A stretch of 64,000 nt of DNA from Euglena gracilis. Lineage: Eukaryota > Euglenida > Euglenophyceae > Euglenales. The notes below the pieces were generated by a model. That model saw nothing but the letters and a program-made list of their open reading frames with translations. It had not been told where the DNA came from and did not search any database. The DNA lies in assembly GCA_039621445.1 (NCBI GenBank), contig CP154955.1, positions 23,398,064 to 23,462,063 on the forward strand, given 5' to 3'. Position numbers and translations under genes: made by a program. Below, one piece after another: positions 1 to 14,073 of this stretch (positions within the stretch are counted from its first letter, which is position 1; every line of letters begins with the position of its first letter).

Positions 1-20
1 TTGTTGACCTTTAGAACTGT

Positions 21-21
21 G

Positions 22-88
<67 letters not shown>

Positions 89-107
89 GGTGGGTGGGTG
101 GGTGTGT
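21..107. repeat. (TG)n grading into (TGGG)n microsatellite
   Basis: A pure TG tract of about 30 units runs into five or six TGGG units. It is the first of many GT-rich tracts in the window. No gene can be read across it. Confidence 0.95.
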
Positions 108-599
108 GCTATTTTCTTTGGCTATAATTTGCCCTCCTTGCGATTTGCACATTCACAAGCAACCAAGTGAAGAAGTGTAGCAGATAGATAGTTGACCACG
201 ATCATGGCATAACTCTAAACCATAAGGTGAGACGACAGCAAAATGATGACGCACGTGCTGGTGAGGCAACGGTAACAAGTACACAGTGAGCAACGATGAC
301 AATGACACTGTGTACAGACATGACTTCCATACGTACCTCCACCCCCACCCCACAAGCATTTTTATCACAGCCCCAGCCGCCCCAAGGCCACCCCTCCCCT
401 CCCACCCCCTCGGGCGGCTCTGACCCAGGCCGCAACCCGGAGGGCAAGACGAAGCCCTCGTTGAGTGACGAGCTGCTCGCCGGGGTCACCGGGGGCCCCG
501 CCGCGCTGTGGGTGGTCCCCCAGGCTGTGCCGCCGCCCCGTCCCCCCCCCCCCCGGGGCGACCCTCCCCCACCAGGTGTGGGGTGTGGAGGCACGGCCT

Positions 600-3074
<2,475 letters not shown>

Positions 3075-4254
3075 CACGCACGCACGCGCGCGAAAACACA
3101 CGCACACACACACACACACAAGAAACTCCAAAACCCCGGTACTTACACCCCCTTTTTTGTACGTGACAACTGCCTGTGTGTGACAACTGCTGTGCATCTA
3201 CGCACACCGACCACTTCTGCAGCTTAACACACATACCATTTAGAGGGTGCGGCATTACTGCAGTTTTGAGAATCTTTAAGTACGAGATATTTCTGTGAAA
3301 TTTAAATACAACAAACAGAGCAGTCTTCTGAGACGAAATTTGCATGTCGGCAATTGAGCCTGTGAAAAACCATTTTTGACCCCTGAACATTAAAATAAAA
3401 AACTGCATTTTCCGGTTTTATCCTGAAAAACTGAGTTTAAAGGTGCCTTTCATCCCAGGTAATCCACCCCAAATGTAACCCCCCCAATATAACCCCTGGG
3501 GGTTTCGGTCTGCTGCCCAAATATGACCCCCCCCCCGACGTGGAGCCAGACACTGGTGCCATTCAGCAAAAAGAGCATTCAGCAAAAAGCAGAAAGATTT
3601 TGTGTGGATACAACACAAAATGTTTCTCACCAGGAATGCTCTATTTTGGATAAAAGTTGCACATTTTTGCAAAAATAGGACTACACAACAGAAATTTGGC
3701 ATGAAGTTGGTTTTGGCCACAATCGATGGTCACACAGACCACCTGAGAAAATTTCCCTCCCAGATATAACTCCCCCAAATATAAAGCCCCCTCCCAAGAG
3801 TCTTGAAATCCCATCCAAATATAAAGCTGGAGGGACTTTATACTTGAGGGGGGGGGGGGTTATTTTCGTCCGAAAATGAGGTTCAGTGCATTGGCTGAAA
3901 ATGGACGTGTGGGCTGATTTGAAAATACATTTTTTTCAGGGGGCCATATAATGCAATTTACTAACCCGTTTTATTTAACCTTCTCAGACATTCCTTACAA
4001 CACCACCACTTTAAGCACAACACCTCCAAACGCTGCTCTCCTCTTTCCATTTTTCTCTTGTCTCAGAAGGTCCCATTATTAAGACTTTTGAATGAAAATA
4101 AATTTTGCTCAGTTTGAGCTATTGCGCAGGTCAATCATTTGAATGATTGAGTTGGGCATTTGCACACATCGACCCCCCCCCCAAATGCCAGCAATATTCA
4201 AAAGAGGCGGGCCAGTGATATCACAGTTCCATCACATTCATTTTCCAGCTCCAA
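3075..4254. other. Non-coding stretch with CA tract and C-rich repeat
   Basis: No exon can be supported. A (CA)n tract lies at 3098-3120. From about 3455 to 3870 there are C-rich blocks (aatgtaacccccc, atataacccc) and, at the far end, a roughly complementary 'ctttatacttgagggggg'. This suggests a degenerate foldback element related to the ones at 14.2 and 40.2 kb. The rest is AT-rich and featureless. Confidence 0.5.
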
Positions 4255-4330
4255 ACATTTGCCCACACCAAACACTTTATAACCAATCAAATCTGTGATT
4301 GGTTATAATGCGTTTGGTGTGGGCAAATGT
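4255..4330. repeat. Near-perfect 76-bp palindrome
   Basis: The left arm 'acatttgcccacaccaaaca' and its continuation through a 'ttataaccaatca' stretch are mirrored on the right, ending 'gtttggtgtgggcaaatgt'. The arms are about 35 bp with a loop of a few bases and one or two mismatches. It would form a strong hairpin. No target duplication is obvious. Confidence 0.85.
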
Positions 4331-4636
4331 GCACAAACACACAAACCCGCATCATTTTTGCTGCCCCGAATGTTCGAGCAACATCCCATGTTTATGAGGC
4401 ACCTGTTGGAGGCAGCTGTTGGTTCCCAAACACATACGGCAGGTGGTATCACCCCCATACTGTGGAGACACCTGCTCTTGGGCACCATAACCCTTAAAGT
4501 CCATCCTTCCATCTCCACTTCCTGGTTCACCACATCACATCCTGCTTACACTTTTTTGGGTATTTGGGAGTCAGTGCTGTCAGTTCGTAAAAAATGTCGT
4601 TGTGGGCATTTGCCTTCATCGACAAAGGTCAAAAGT

Positions 4637-4660
4637 TTAAGTGCGAGTTTGTCCGCCTAA
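4637..4660 (-). repeat. Solitary transposon end (TAGGCGG family)
   Basis: Read on the minus strand this is TTAGGCGGACAAACTCGCAC followed by TTAA. It matches the termini of the elements at 37.4-40.8 and 41.8-43.1 kb. No partner end was found within the window to its left, so it looks like a solo or truncated end. The 4673-5079 MITE is inserted 12 bp downstream. Confidence 0.55.
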
Positions 4661-4672
4661 TGGAGTGAAGAT

Positions 4673-5079
4673 CAGGCTTTTGCTTAAGGGATTGCAGTAC
4701 CCCCCCCCGGGGGAGGGAGGCTGGACTGCAGCTAGTCCAAAAATTTGGCTAGTGGGTTTTCTAGCAGACCCCCCCCCCCCGGGGGGGGGGTCTGCTAGCA
4801 GGGCTAGCTAGTGGAAAATTTTTTTTCCAGTGACCGACCGACCGACCGCGAAGCGCCGAAAATTTTTTGGGGACCCCCCAAAATGGCCCAAAATGCCCGT
4901 TTTTGGCCATTTTTGGGAATTTTTGGAACAAAATCAACCAAAACCTGTTAAAAACCTGATTTTTCCAGTCCGGGGGACCCCGGGGGAGGGGGGGTCTAGC
5001 TAGTCCACTTTTTCCAGTGTCTAGCCGATTGGCTAGCCAGTACCCCCCCCCCCCCCGGGGGTCCTTAAGCAAAAGCCTG
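4673..5079. mobile_element. hAT-like MITE with 17-bp TIRs and 8-bp TSD
   Basis: The ends are exact inverted repeats: CAGGCTTTTGCTTAAGG at 4673-4689 and its complement at 5063-5079. They are flanked by a perfect 8-bp direct repeat GTGAAGAT (4665-4672 and 5080-5087), the mark of a transposition event. The 407-bp interior is non-coding. It holds two poly-C/poly-G blocks next to the ends and further short inverted 'ctagctagt' motifs. An 8-bp target duplication with CAGG-type ends is characteristic of hAT superfamily non-autonomous elements. The class is inferred, while the ends and duplication are seen directly. Confidence 0.9.
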
Positions 5080-5087
5080 GTGAAGAT

Positions 5088-5931
5088 GAGCAAGGAATCT
5101 GGATGGTGGGACAGATATCCCGAGGTGAGTGAAGATATCGTCATCTCATTACAAAGAAGCCAAGAGAGAAAGTTCACGTGCATTTTCTCTTTTCACGGTG
5201 TTTTCCCCTGTGCGGTGCACAGGGAGAACTTGGCCAAACCCACAGAAGAACTGGGAATATCCAGAGCAGTTGGCGTTCTGAATTGGCTCAGTCAAAATAC
5301 CAGTGTTTCACTGCAGCGGCGTGCCGTCCTTTGCCCCTGGCCCTTGTCTTCCGCAGAGGTCTCCGGCCGCAATGAGCAGCGCCGTCGCCACCACAGTAGC
5401 TACAGTACCAGCTCTGCCCAGCGGTGTGGTTGCAAAGGCAGTTTGATTGCTTTCCATTTTTGCCAGGTTTCCTAACGCATTCTTGCGAAATTCCGACCAC
5501 GTTTTTTCCCCCAGCATCTCTTTGGGTTGAGTTACCAGCCTGCAATCTTTGGAAATAATGTTCTAATGTTCTCGGTTTTTATTATATATGTGTGTATATG
5601 TATATATTAAATTGCATTGTTACATTTTTTTTCTCAAAAAATACCGAACACAAAATGTACCAATTTTGCCAATGTTCCAGCTCCATGGACTGGCCAACCA
5701 ACATTCGACCAACCCATCATTTTACCACCACACAGACAGGAACACAGGCATGTGCACAGATGCAGAGGCAGGCAAGGATGCAGACAAAGGGAAAGGCCAC
5801 ATCTGGCCACCCATCTTTCTTATTCATTCCTGCTGCTTTGTCTCTCCACAGCCGCTCACGCTGCAACAGCAGTGCATCGGCCATCCGCCCCGCAATGCCA
5901 CCAGATGGACAAGGTCCCTTTTGTGGCGCAC
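5088..5931. other. Intergenic or intronic, no supported gene
   Basis: Mostly AT-rich with a short TATATGTGTGTATATG stretch near 5585. A minus-strand open stretch at about 5310-5465 could begin MESNQTAFATTPLGRAG and continue with an alanine/valine-rich hydrophobic segment. I could not find a following exon, so it is not called as a gene. Confidence 0.4.
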
Positions 5932-6032
5932 ACCCACCCGCACCCACACCCGCACCCACACCCACACCCACACCCACACCCACACCCACACCCACACCCA
6001 CACCCACACCCAGACCCACACCCACACCCACG
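5932..6032. repeat. (CCCACA)n microsatellite at the LINE 5' end
   Basis: About 15 hexamer units with two variant positions. The same hexamer closes the LINE at 14074-14113. The retroelement therefore lies between two blocks of one simple repeat. Confidence 0.95.
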
Positions 6033-6179
6033 TATGGAGGCAGCGACCCGCTGCCTGTTCGGTCTGGGGCCCCTAGTCCACCAACGACAACACGACCTGA
6101 CCTGAACCCCATCGACTCGCCCCGGGCTGTGGCCGAGACGGCCCAGTTCCGATTGACCTCCACGACTCCCTCCCGGACC

Positions 6180-8399
6180 ATGGTGGCGCCGGGCGGGCCG
6201 TCGCTGCTTGCTGTGCAGTACTTCTGGGCGACGAGCCGGAAGGACCGCAACCGACTTGTCCATGCTCTCCACGGCAATGGCCCGCCCACAGCGCCGGGCC
6301 CCCGTCGTCCGCCGCCGAGAGGCGGCAGTGGACCCCTGCCCCCGACGCCCCGGCTGCAGGCCCGGCAGCTCCAGGACCTGCAGCTCGCCGAGACCCTGCG
6401 CTCCGACGGGTGGACGCTGCCAAACACAGTGGCCGCGAAAACCCCGATTCGTGTCTACGACGTCCGCCTGGAGACCGGGTGGATGCGTGGGCTGGCTGCG
6501 GAAGTACGTGGCCCTGATGCTCCCCAAAACCTGGTCGTGGTCGGCGGCGATTTCCTCTCCGCCCCTACCATCGACGACGAGGAGGCGCTGCAGCAGCGGC
6601 GCGCGCGGCGCTGGGGTCCCGCCCAGGGGCCCTGCCACATCTTCGTTCCACCTCGCCCTCATCTCCAAGCGATGGTGGAACGCATCCACCTGCAGGTGGA
6701 AGTCGAGGACTCAGAGACCCTGTTCTCCGTGTGCTGTGTCATCCCAAGGGACAAGTGTCCTGCCGACCTGAACGCCGATGCGCTTCGACGCCTCGTCCCG
6801 CAGGCCAACGTGCTGTTCGACGACACGCGCCTGGAAGTCCGGGGGACCGCGGTGGGGGAGCGGGCTCCACTCATTCGGGTGCCCGCTGACGTGCGGCAGC
6901 TGCTGTCGCCGCAGTGGGAGGAGGCGTTCTTGCCCCGCAACAAGATCCTGCTCGTGCTGTCGTTCCGCCACACCGCGCAGGCTGTCCCGCCGGTCGGTGG
7001 TTGGATTCGAGGTCATCTCCCAGACCCCGAGCCTCGGATGCTGGAGCTCTTGCGGGTCGAGTTCGAGCTCCCCGCTGCCCTCCGGCAACGTCATGCCCTG
7101 CAAGAAACCAACAAGGCCCTGCGACGGGCCGCTGGCGCTGTGGGCATCGCCTTCGGCAGCGCCCACCGGCTCCAGCAGGTGCAGATCACCCACAGCAGCG
7201 TGTTGGCGCTGATGGCCGTCCCCCGCCCTGAAGCACGTCAGTGGCTCCGGGCCAGCGGCTGCGGCAACCTCTTCGTGCGGCCGTTCTACACCCAGGACAC
7301 GGCGCCGGAGCTAGACCGCAGCCGCTTCAACATGCTGTGGCTTCGAGGACATCGGGCCTCCGCATCGCGACTGTGGGAGTCCGTCCACGACATCCAGGGT
7401 GTATACGGCCTGGTGGTCACGGACAAGGACGCCGCCATCCGGGTGCTCGGTGAAGCGGACCGCCTTTCCATCGAAGCGCACGTGCACCTCGTCCTCGGCG
7501 ACCGGAAGACCACCCTGCATCAGGCCACCCCCGACCTGCGGTGGTGGCGCCTGGGGCCCTTGGAGGACGCGGACGTCTTCCGCATCCAGGAGCTCATCAC
7601 CCTGACGGGGCTGGCACCCCACAGGGGCGAGGTGCGGCTGGGCAGCGCTGGCCCCTTCCGCCGGGTCGCCTTCTTCGCCGCCACGGGAACCCCCAAGAAG
7701 ACCTCCCTCGACGACGGCAGTTGGGGCAGGTCTTGTGCTGCCCGTCTCACACCGGCCGCCCCTCCACCCCGCCAGCCTCGGGGCCAGCCCTTTCCCGGCC
7801 AACTTCGCGGACAACCGCCCGCCACCCGGTCCGCAGCCCCAGCCGGTGGAGCACGTCCTGGCCCCGCCCTCGCGCCGACTTCTTCCTGGGCTGGCCCTCG
7901 ACAGACGCCTCCCACTGCGGCCTCCCCGTCGTCCTCCCGGCCCCCAGCCCCGGTGTCCACATCCCAGCCCCGCTCCCTCCTGCCAGAACGGTCGGATACC
8001 CGCCCCGCTCCGAGAGCCTCTCGTCGTCGCGAACGTCCGAGCTCCCCCCCCGCCCCAGCTGCCCGCTCCTCATCCCGCGAGGACCTGCTGCGGGAACTTC
8101 GTGAACTGCGCCAACAGCTCAACTCTGTCCTGCTGCAGCTGCGGGAGGTCATGGCCGAGAATGCGCGCCTGCGCCACCTGATGGACCCAGCTGCCTCCTC
8201 TCCAACAGCTGCTGCCCCGGCCGCCCTGTTGACCCCCCCGCTCTCGCCGACACGCCCCTCCACAGCCCCCTCCGACATCCCCGTGGACAGGCTGACCGGC
8301 TGGAGCAGACCGCGCGACCCCACCCCTCCATCCCCGGAACAGCCTTCGAAGGAGCCGCGTCGAGCAGCTTCGGTGGGGGCTGGGCGCCATGGTCAATAA
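6180..8399 (+). CDS. LINE ORF1 protein
   Basis: An open frame of about 739 codons from ATG 6180. The frame is open further upstream, but there it only translates the (CCCACA)n repeat as alternating Pro-Thr, so 6180 is the first sensible start. The N-terminal 500 residues form a globular-looking, Arg-rich region that I do not recognise. A Pro/Ser/Arg-rich segment follows at 7740-8070. Near the C-terminus a Leu/Glu/Arg-rich stretch at about 8077-8185 (LLRELRELRQQLNSVLLQLR) has heptad spacing typical of a coiled coil. LINE ORF1 proteins usually bind RNA and multimerise through such coils, and that role is inferred from position. I see no CCHC zinc knuckle. Its stop overlaps the ORF2 start (ATGGTCAATAA), suggesting reinitiation-type translation of ORF2. 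Confidence 0.75.
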   Translation: MVAPGGPSLLAVQYFWATSRKDRNRLVHALHGNGPPTAPGPRRPPPRGGSGPLPPTPRLQARQLQDLQLAETLRSDGWTLPNTVAAKTPIRVYDVRLETGWMRGLAAEVRGPDAPQNLVVVGGDFLSAPTIDDEEALQQRRARRWGPAQGPCHIFVPPRPHLQAMVERIHLQVEVEDSETLFSVCCVIPRDKCPADLNADALRRLVPQANVLFDDTRLEVRGTAVGERAPLIRVPADVRQLLSPQWEEAFLPRNKILLVLSFRHTAQAVPPVGGWIRGHLPDPEPRMLELLRVEFELPAALRQRHALQETNKALRRAAGAVGIAFGSAHRLQQVQITHSSVLALMAVPRPEARQWLRASGCGNLFVRPFYTQDTAPELDRSRFNMLWLRGHRASASRLWESVHDIQGVYGLVVTDKDAAIRVLGEADRLSIEAHVHLVLGDRKTTLHQATPDLRWWRLGPLEDADVFRIQELITLTGLAPHRGEVRLGSAGPFRRVAFFAATGTPKKTSLDDGSWGRSCAARLTPAAPPPRQPRGQPFPGQLRGQPPATRSAAPAGGARPGPALAPTSSWAGPRQTPPTAASPSSSRPPAPVSTSQPRSLLPERSDTRPAPRASRRRERPSSPPAPAARSSSREDLLRELRELRQQLNSVLLQLREVMAENARLRHLMDPAASSPTAAAPAALLTPPLSPTRPSTAPSDIPVDRLTGWSRPRDPTPPSPEQPSKEPRRAASVGAGRHGQ

Positions 8400-11300
8400 C
8401 CAGACGTCGGGGGGCTTTGCGCTCCCGATGGAGGCGGACGCCTCCCTGCTGCGCGTGGGGACGTGGAATATGTCCCACTGGATGGCTGACAAGGCCGCCC
8501 TGATCGCCTCCTCCTTCGACGTCGACATCCTGGCGGTGCAGGAGACCCACCTGGCCCCCTTGCCGCTCGAGCACGCCATGTCTTCCGCCCGCCGGGTGGG
8601 GCTTCATCTCCATCACGGCCGCCCCGCCGTCCCCCTGCCCCACTCCGAACACAGCCGCTCCTCCGGAGTGGGATTCTTGTGCCGCGAAGGAGTCCCCGTG
8701 GCCCTCGCCCTGCCGCCTTGCCCCGCCTGGCGCCGCCTCGATGCCATGCGCCGCCTCCATGGGGTACGCCTAGCACCTCGTCCAGACTTGCCGCGGGGCC
8801 TGTTGCTGCTGTCCATCTACGCGCCCTTGCACACGCAGGCAGAGGAGCGCGCATGCTTCGACCTGGCCCTCACCGAAGTGGTCCACACCATGGACATGCA
8901 GACCCCCACCCTGCTGCTGGGGGACTTCAACGGCTCCGCCTGGCCTGCCCGGGACTACCGCAGCCGCTCCGGACGCCAACGCCAACCCTGCGCGCTGCTC
9001 ACGCACCTGCTGGGCCCCGGGTCTCCTTGGGTGGATGTCCATGCGGAGCTGCTGGCAGACCCCCTGCCGATGACGTTCCACGCCCCCTCCTCGGAAGGTG
9101 CCGGAGCGGCATCCCGGATCGACTTGATCCTCGCCAACCCCAGCGCCCACCGCCTCATCCGCTCCGCGCACGTGCTGGAGGACGTCCGCGACGGCGGTCA
9201 CTCCCCAGTCTTCGTCACCCTGAACCTGTCCGCGGGCCGGATCTGCTGGCGCCCCCCACGTCCACGACCCCCCGCCCTCCTCTTCGGCCCCTCCGCCGAC
9301 CTGGCCGCATCGCCGGAATGGGAGACCCTCATCGCCCGCTGGTCGTCCACACCGGAGTTCTTGGCCTTGGCCCCCGACCGCCCGCACACCCTCGACTCCC
9401 TGTCCAAGGCCCTGCAGGCTGCGCTAGGCCGCCTCGTCGCCCTCGCTGGAGGCTGGCGCACCCGCCCTGCAGCTCGTCGCCCAGCCTATGTGTCCGACCC
9501 CGCCTGTCGTCTGCGCCTCATCCTGACGGACCTGCACCGGCTGGAGCGGTTGAGCAGCTCGCCCCCCGGCCCCGGAGCGTGGCCCTGGTCTTGGGTCCGC
9601 CTGCTGGACGCCCTCGCCTCCCGAGGGGTCGCTCTCCCAAGGACCTCGGTCTCAGCACTGCGCCTGGCCCTGGCCTCGGAGTCCATGGTTGCCCGCGCTT
9701 CCCTCGACCGGGAGATGCAGAAGATGCGGCGGGAGCGCTGCGCACGCTGGCGGGCAACCCTACCCTACCCCGACTCTGGCGAGAACGCCCTGCAGCCGTC
9801 TTCCGCTGGCTACGAGCAGAAGGTCCAGTCTTCGGCTCGCGGCCCATCGTCGACTCCCAGGGGCAGCAGTGCCTCTCCGTCGCATCCGTCGACTCCGCCG
9901 TCAGGGCCTTCTGGGTGGAGGGAGTCTTGCGGCAGCATGCAGGCCAGGACCCCGTACTGCGGTGGGAGTCTTTCCGGACGTCCCGCTTCGGGCTGCACAT
10001 CCCGTCCGTACGCTGGCCGACGTCCACGTGGACACCAGACCGGGTACGGGCTGCCCTGCGTTCCATGCGGGAGGCTGCGGCGCCGGGGATGACGGGTGTA
10101 CCCCTGGCGACCTGGAGGGCGCTGCCACCCCCGTGGCTCACAGCAGTGGCCCGCCTGCTCACCATCGTCGAGGAGGAGCGCCGATGGCCAGAGGAGTGCC
10201 TGGAGGCATACGTGGCGATGATCCCGAAGGCAGCGGGCGGTTCTCGCCCCCAAGATCAACGGCCCATCACCGTCCTCGAGGTGGTGTATCGCCTCTGGGC
10301 AAAGGGGGTCGTGCTGCTGTGGGCCACCACCTTGCAGCGGGACTTCCTGGGGCAGGCGGCCTTCGGCTTCCGGGCGCAAAGCGGTACCCTGCACGCGGCC
10401 CAGGTCCTCGCGGACGTGGTGCAGCACCACCGCGCTGAGCGACGCGATCTCTGGCTGGCCTCCTTCGACCTCGTGAAGTGCTTCGACAGTCTCCCCTGGT
10501 GGGCCGTCTTCAACACCCTCCGCCAGGCTGGGGTCCCGGCTGCCACGGTCGACTGCTTCGCCGCGTTTTACGCCACGGTACGTCGCCGCTTCCGCTATGG
10601 TGGCATCGATGGTGCCCCGTGGTCGGCCACCAATGGCCTCGCCCAGGGATGCCCGGCCAGCCCTGATCTGCTGAACATCCTCTTCGAGGCCTTTCATCGC
10701 TGGGCGGCCTCGGAGGATCTGGGGGTGCAGATCGCCGGGCGGTGCATCGGCTCGGTCAGTTTCGCGGACGACCTGGCCCTCCTCGCCCCTGATCGCGACC
10801 AGATGGTGCGACTGATCGCTGCCTACCTGGAGTGGTGCGGCCTGCTGGGAGTGACGGTCACCAAGGTGCAGCTCTGGACGTCCCTGGGCCCAGGGGAGTC
10901 GATCACCGTGGACGGCAACACGTACACGTCCTCAGCCTCCTTCCGCTTCGTGGGCATCGAGCTGGGGCTGCCCGAGCTGCGGGCTACCCACAGTCACTTC
11001 GCCGCCCGGGTGCAGAAAGCCACCGTAGCGGCTCAACGCCTCCGCGCCCTGCTGATGCCCGCCTCCATCTGCGCCTTGCTCTGGCGGGTCGCTGTCCTCC
11101 CCCAGGCCCTCTACGGCTGCGAGGTGCGGGACGTGAGGGCCTCTGACCTGGCCCCCCTGGTCGCTGCCGGCAAGGCCCTGGTCCACAAGCCGCCCCTGGA
11201 GCTCAACCTCTGGCGCAGCCCCGACGCCGCCATGGGTCTGCCCCTCGGGGACTCCGCCGTCCGCGACCCCATGATGGAAGCCCGCCGCCTGCAACTCCGC

Positions 11301-13965
11301 TGGCTGCAGCTCCTCAGCAACTCCCCCAGCCTGCCCGGAACCATCCACCGCACACTGGCAGGAACCCTCAGCCGCCCTCCGCTCGGCCCTGCAGGCGCTG
11401 CGGTGGACAGTCCGTCGCAACCCGGAGTCCTCCCTGGCCGCGAGCTGGCCGGTCCTCTCCCCCGAGCTGTCCTACCCTGGGGACATCACCCTGCTGCCAG
11501 CCGACACCTTCCCCCAGGTGGGTGCCCTGTTCACCGACGGCTCCCTGGACTCCACCGGCGGGGCTGCCGTCTGGGACCCTGACCACGAGGAGGCTGTGCT
11601 GCGCTCCGTCCCCGACGCCCGCAGCAGCACCCACTGCGAGCTGGTCGCCCTCGGCCTCGCCCTCCTGCGGCAGCCGCTGCAGATCTTCACGGACTCGCTG
11701 TGCTCTCTGCAGCTGCTCCAGGGCTGGCCCACCTGGTCAACCGCACGGGTGCTGAAGTGCTCCGACCGTGTGGAGGTGCGATTCGCCCTAGCAGCCGCCC
11801 ACCGTTGCGCCGCCGCCCCCTCCCTCCGGAAGGTCACCGCCCACGACGACACCTCCCTGCAGGCTGGCCACCCCCTGGCCGTGGGCAACGACAAAGCCGA
11901 CCACTTCGCGAAGCAAGCGGCCCGCGGACCCGGCCACCCCCCCTGGGCCCCCCCCGCCCGACACCGTGACGCTGTGGAGCTGCTGGATACAGCCGGCTCC
12001 CCCATCCTCAACGTGGAGGGCTCCTTCTTCTCCGACTGGTGGCGGCTGCGACGGCAGGCATGGGGCCCCCCCGGCTCCCGACCCCGGCTGGAGATTCTGT
12101 ACCCTCTGGACCTGGACATCGCCTGGCCCCCCTCCGTCAGCATCTTCCGCCGCCCGGCTTGCGGACCAGAACGCTTTCTACACCCAGTCCCCCCTGCTGT
12201 CGTCAAGTGGGTCGCGCGGGTGCGGTGCGGCTGCCTGGCGACTCAGGATCGACGCTCCAGACACGGCCTCTCCGACGCGGGGCCTGCCTGCCTGTGCTGT
12301 GGGGCTGCCGTCGAGGATGAATCTCACGTCCTGATCGGCTGTCCGGCTACCGGTTCCGCAGACTGGGAGTCCTCCTTCTCCGAGGCTTGGCAGTCGGCCG
12401 CCGCCGCGTGCCGGCTGTGCGTCCCGCTCCCGCCCCCCGAGTGGATCCACCAGCACCCCCTCCCCCTGGCCGCGGCCCTGGTCCCCTCGTCGGCCCTGCA
12501 GCATCACCGCCTCGCCGATGGTGACGCTCTCCGCTTCCTCTCCCGCCTCCACCGCCACCTCGCGGAGCGCCTGGCGGAAACCCTCCGTCGCCGCGGGGAA
12601 CTCGGTGCTGCCGCCGCCGCCCCCTCCCCCGCCGCATCGGCTCCCTCGGCCCCGAGGTTACGCAGGCCCTGCCCCCTCCCTGGGGACCGTCAGCTGACCG
12701 TCGCCGAGCTGCGTCACGCCGAGATCGCCCGCCGCTCAGCGCCCCCGGCTCCCCCGACCCCGCCCCCCTCTTCGGCAGCCGCCCCCCCCCTGCGGCGACA
12801 CCCGTCGTCAGTGGCTGCGCCATCGACTCCTCCACCTTCTGCAGTCCGAGATGGTCCCCTGCCCCGCGGCCTCCGGCTCCAGCGCGGAATCGATCTTGGC
12901 CCACTTCGAGCTGTCGACTGGCGAGCGCTTCACCCCCTCCCCCGGCTCACGGATGGCGCAGCGGGTCACCGGCGTGGGACGCGTCCTGGGCAACCTCGTC
13001 CGGGAGGCGTCTATGCTGCCACCGCTGCAACGCATCTCCCGGCAGGGCACCTGGTACTACAACCGGGCCCCCCGGCCTTCGTGGACGTGGATCGGTGGCG
13101 CCAGTCTGCTGAGGCCACCGAGTCCCTCCACCCAGCGCTGCCAATGCACCACCGGATGGCGTCTGTGGACGAGACATTGGCCGCCTGGGTCCGTCACCTG
13201 CGGACTCACCAGTTCCTGAAGCCAGTGCCGGAGGAGCGGGGGGAGTGCAGCATGGCGCTCCTGCTGCTGTGGGAGGTCGAGCACGGAGCAACCTTCCCAA
13301 CGCAGGCTGGGCAGGGCATCTCGTCGACGCTGATCGGCTTCACCCGCCGCTTACAGCTCCGGGTTCGGCGCGATCCCGACCTCGATTGGCTGACGTGGAA
13401 GGATGTCCACCTCCCCCTGGCCCCCGGGTTACCGTGCTCACACCATCTCCGGTGGTCGGTGCAGATCACCCCCCCACCTGCGGGCAGTCCCGACCTGTGG
13501 TACCGCGAGTTCACCTCTCGGTGGAAGGCGTACCTGCTCTCCCTCGCGAACCCAGCCCCCAGCCCCTCTTCAGCCCCCCCCGCGGCGCCGCGCAATACGG
13601 GCAGATCCTCAGCTCGATCAGCACGGAAGGCCAGACCTAGGGACGGCCCCCCCCCGGGGGTCGCCTCCTCGACCTCCACGCGGACGGGAGACCCCCCCGA
13701 CCCCCCGGCCCCCCAGCTGGACCCGAGGACTGTGCCCCCCCCGCTGCAGCCCCCGGCGGCCCCACCCAGGCCTGCCCCCCCGCTTCCAGCGCCCCCCCGG
13801 CGCCCCCCGGCAACCCTTGCGGCAGCCTCCCGCAAACGCCCGGCTTCACGGCCCCCGGCAGCTGCCCCCCCCTCCAAGACGCAGGCCACCCTCGGGGCCT
13901 GGTTGCAGCCGACGCCAACCCGCCCGCCTCCACATGGACGGGCAGCGGAGGGCCCGCCGACCTGA
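8389..13965 (+). pseudogene. LINE ORF2: endonuclease-RT-RNase H, two frameshifts
   Basis: The endonuclease lies in the first frame at 8440-9230 and shows WNM, QETH, LLLGDFNGS, SRIDLIL and GHSPVFVTL, all the expected APE motifs. Near 9770 the frame moves by -1 at a tandem CCCTACCCTACCCC, as a 5-bp duplication would cause. The RT follows at about 10190-11000 with motif A (SFDLVKCFDSLPW), motif B (LAQGCPASPDLLN) and catalytic FADD. A second shift near 11365 returns to the first frame. RNase H follows at 11518-11930 with TDGS, HCEL, TDS and GNDKAD. A zinc-finger-like CLCC..HVLIGC sits near 12290. A C-terminal region at 13020-13560, rich in Trp and Arg, is unlike the usual end of such proteins. 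The extreme C-terminus is proline-rich. Confidence 0.9.
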
Positions 13966-14073
13966 CCACGGTGGGCTAGGGCGCTGGGAGTCCGGCTCTA
14001 GGCTCTACGCCTAGGGCTCGGAGCCCATGCCGCGCCCGGTGAAGGAGCTGCCCTTCACCAGACCGAACCCCCC

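Noticed and set aside
5310-5465. Minus-strand exon candidate starting MESNQTAF
   Set aside because: No downstream exon, no clear donor, and only one hydrophobic segment. The similarity I considered (Mpv17-like) rests on a few residues.
5592-6179. Open frame extending LINE ORF1 upstream through the (CCCACA)n tract
   Set aside because: The extra residues are only alternating Pro-Thr from the hexamer repeat plus AT-rich flank without protein sense. The first sensible Met is at 6180.
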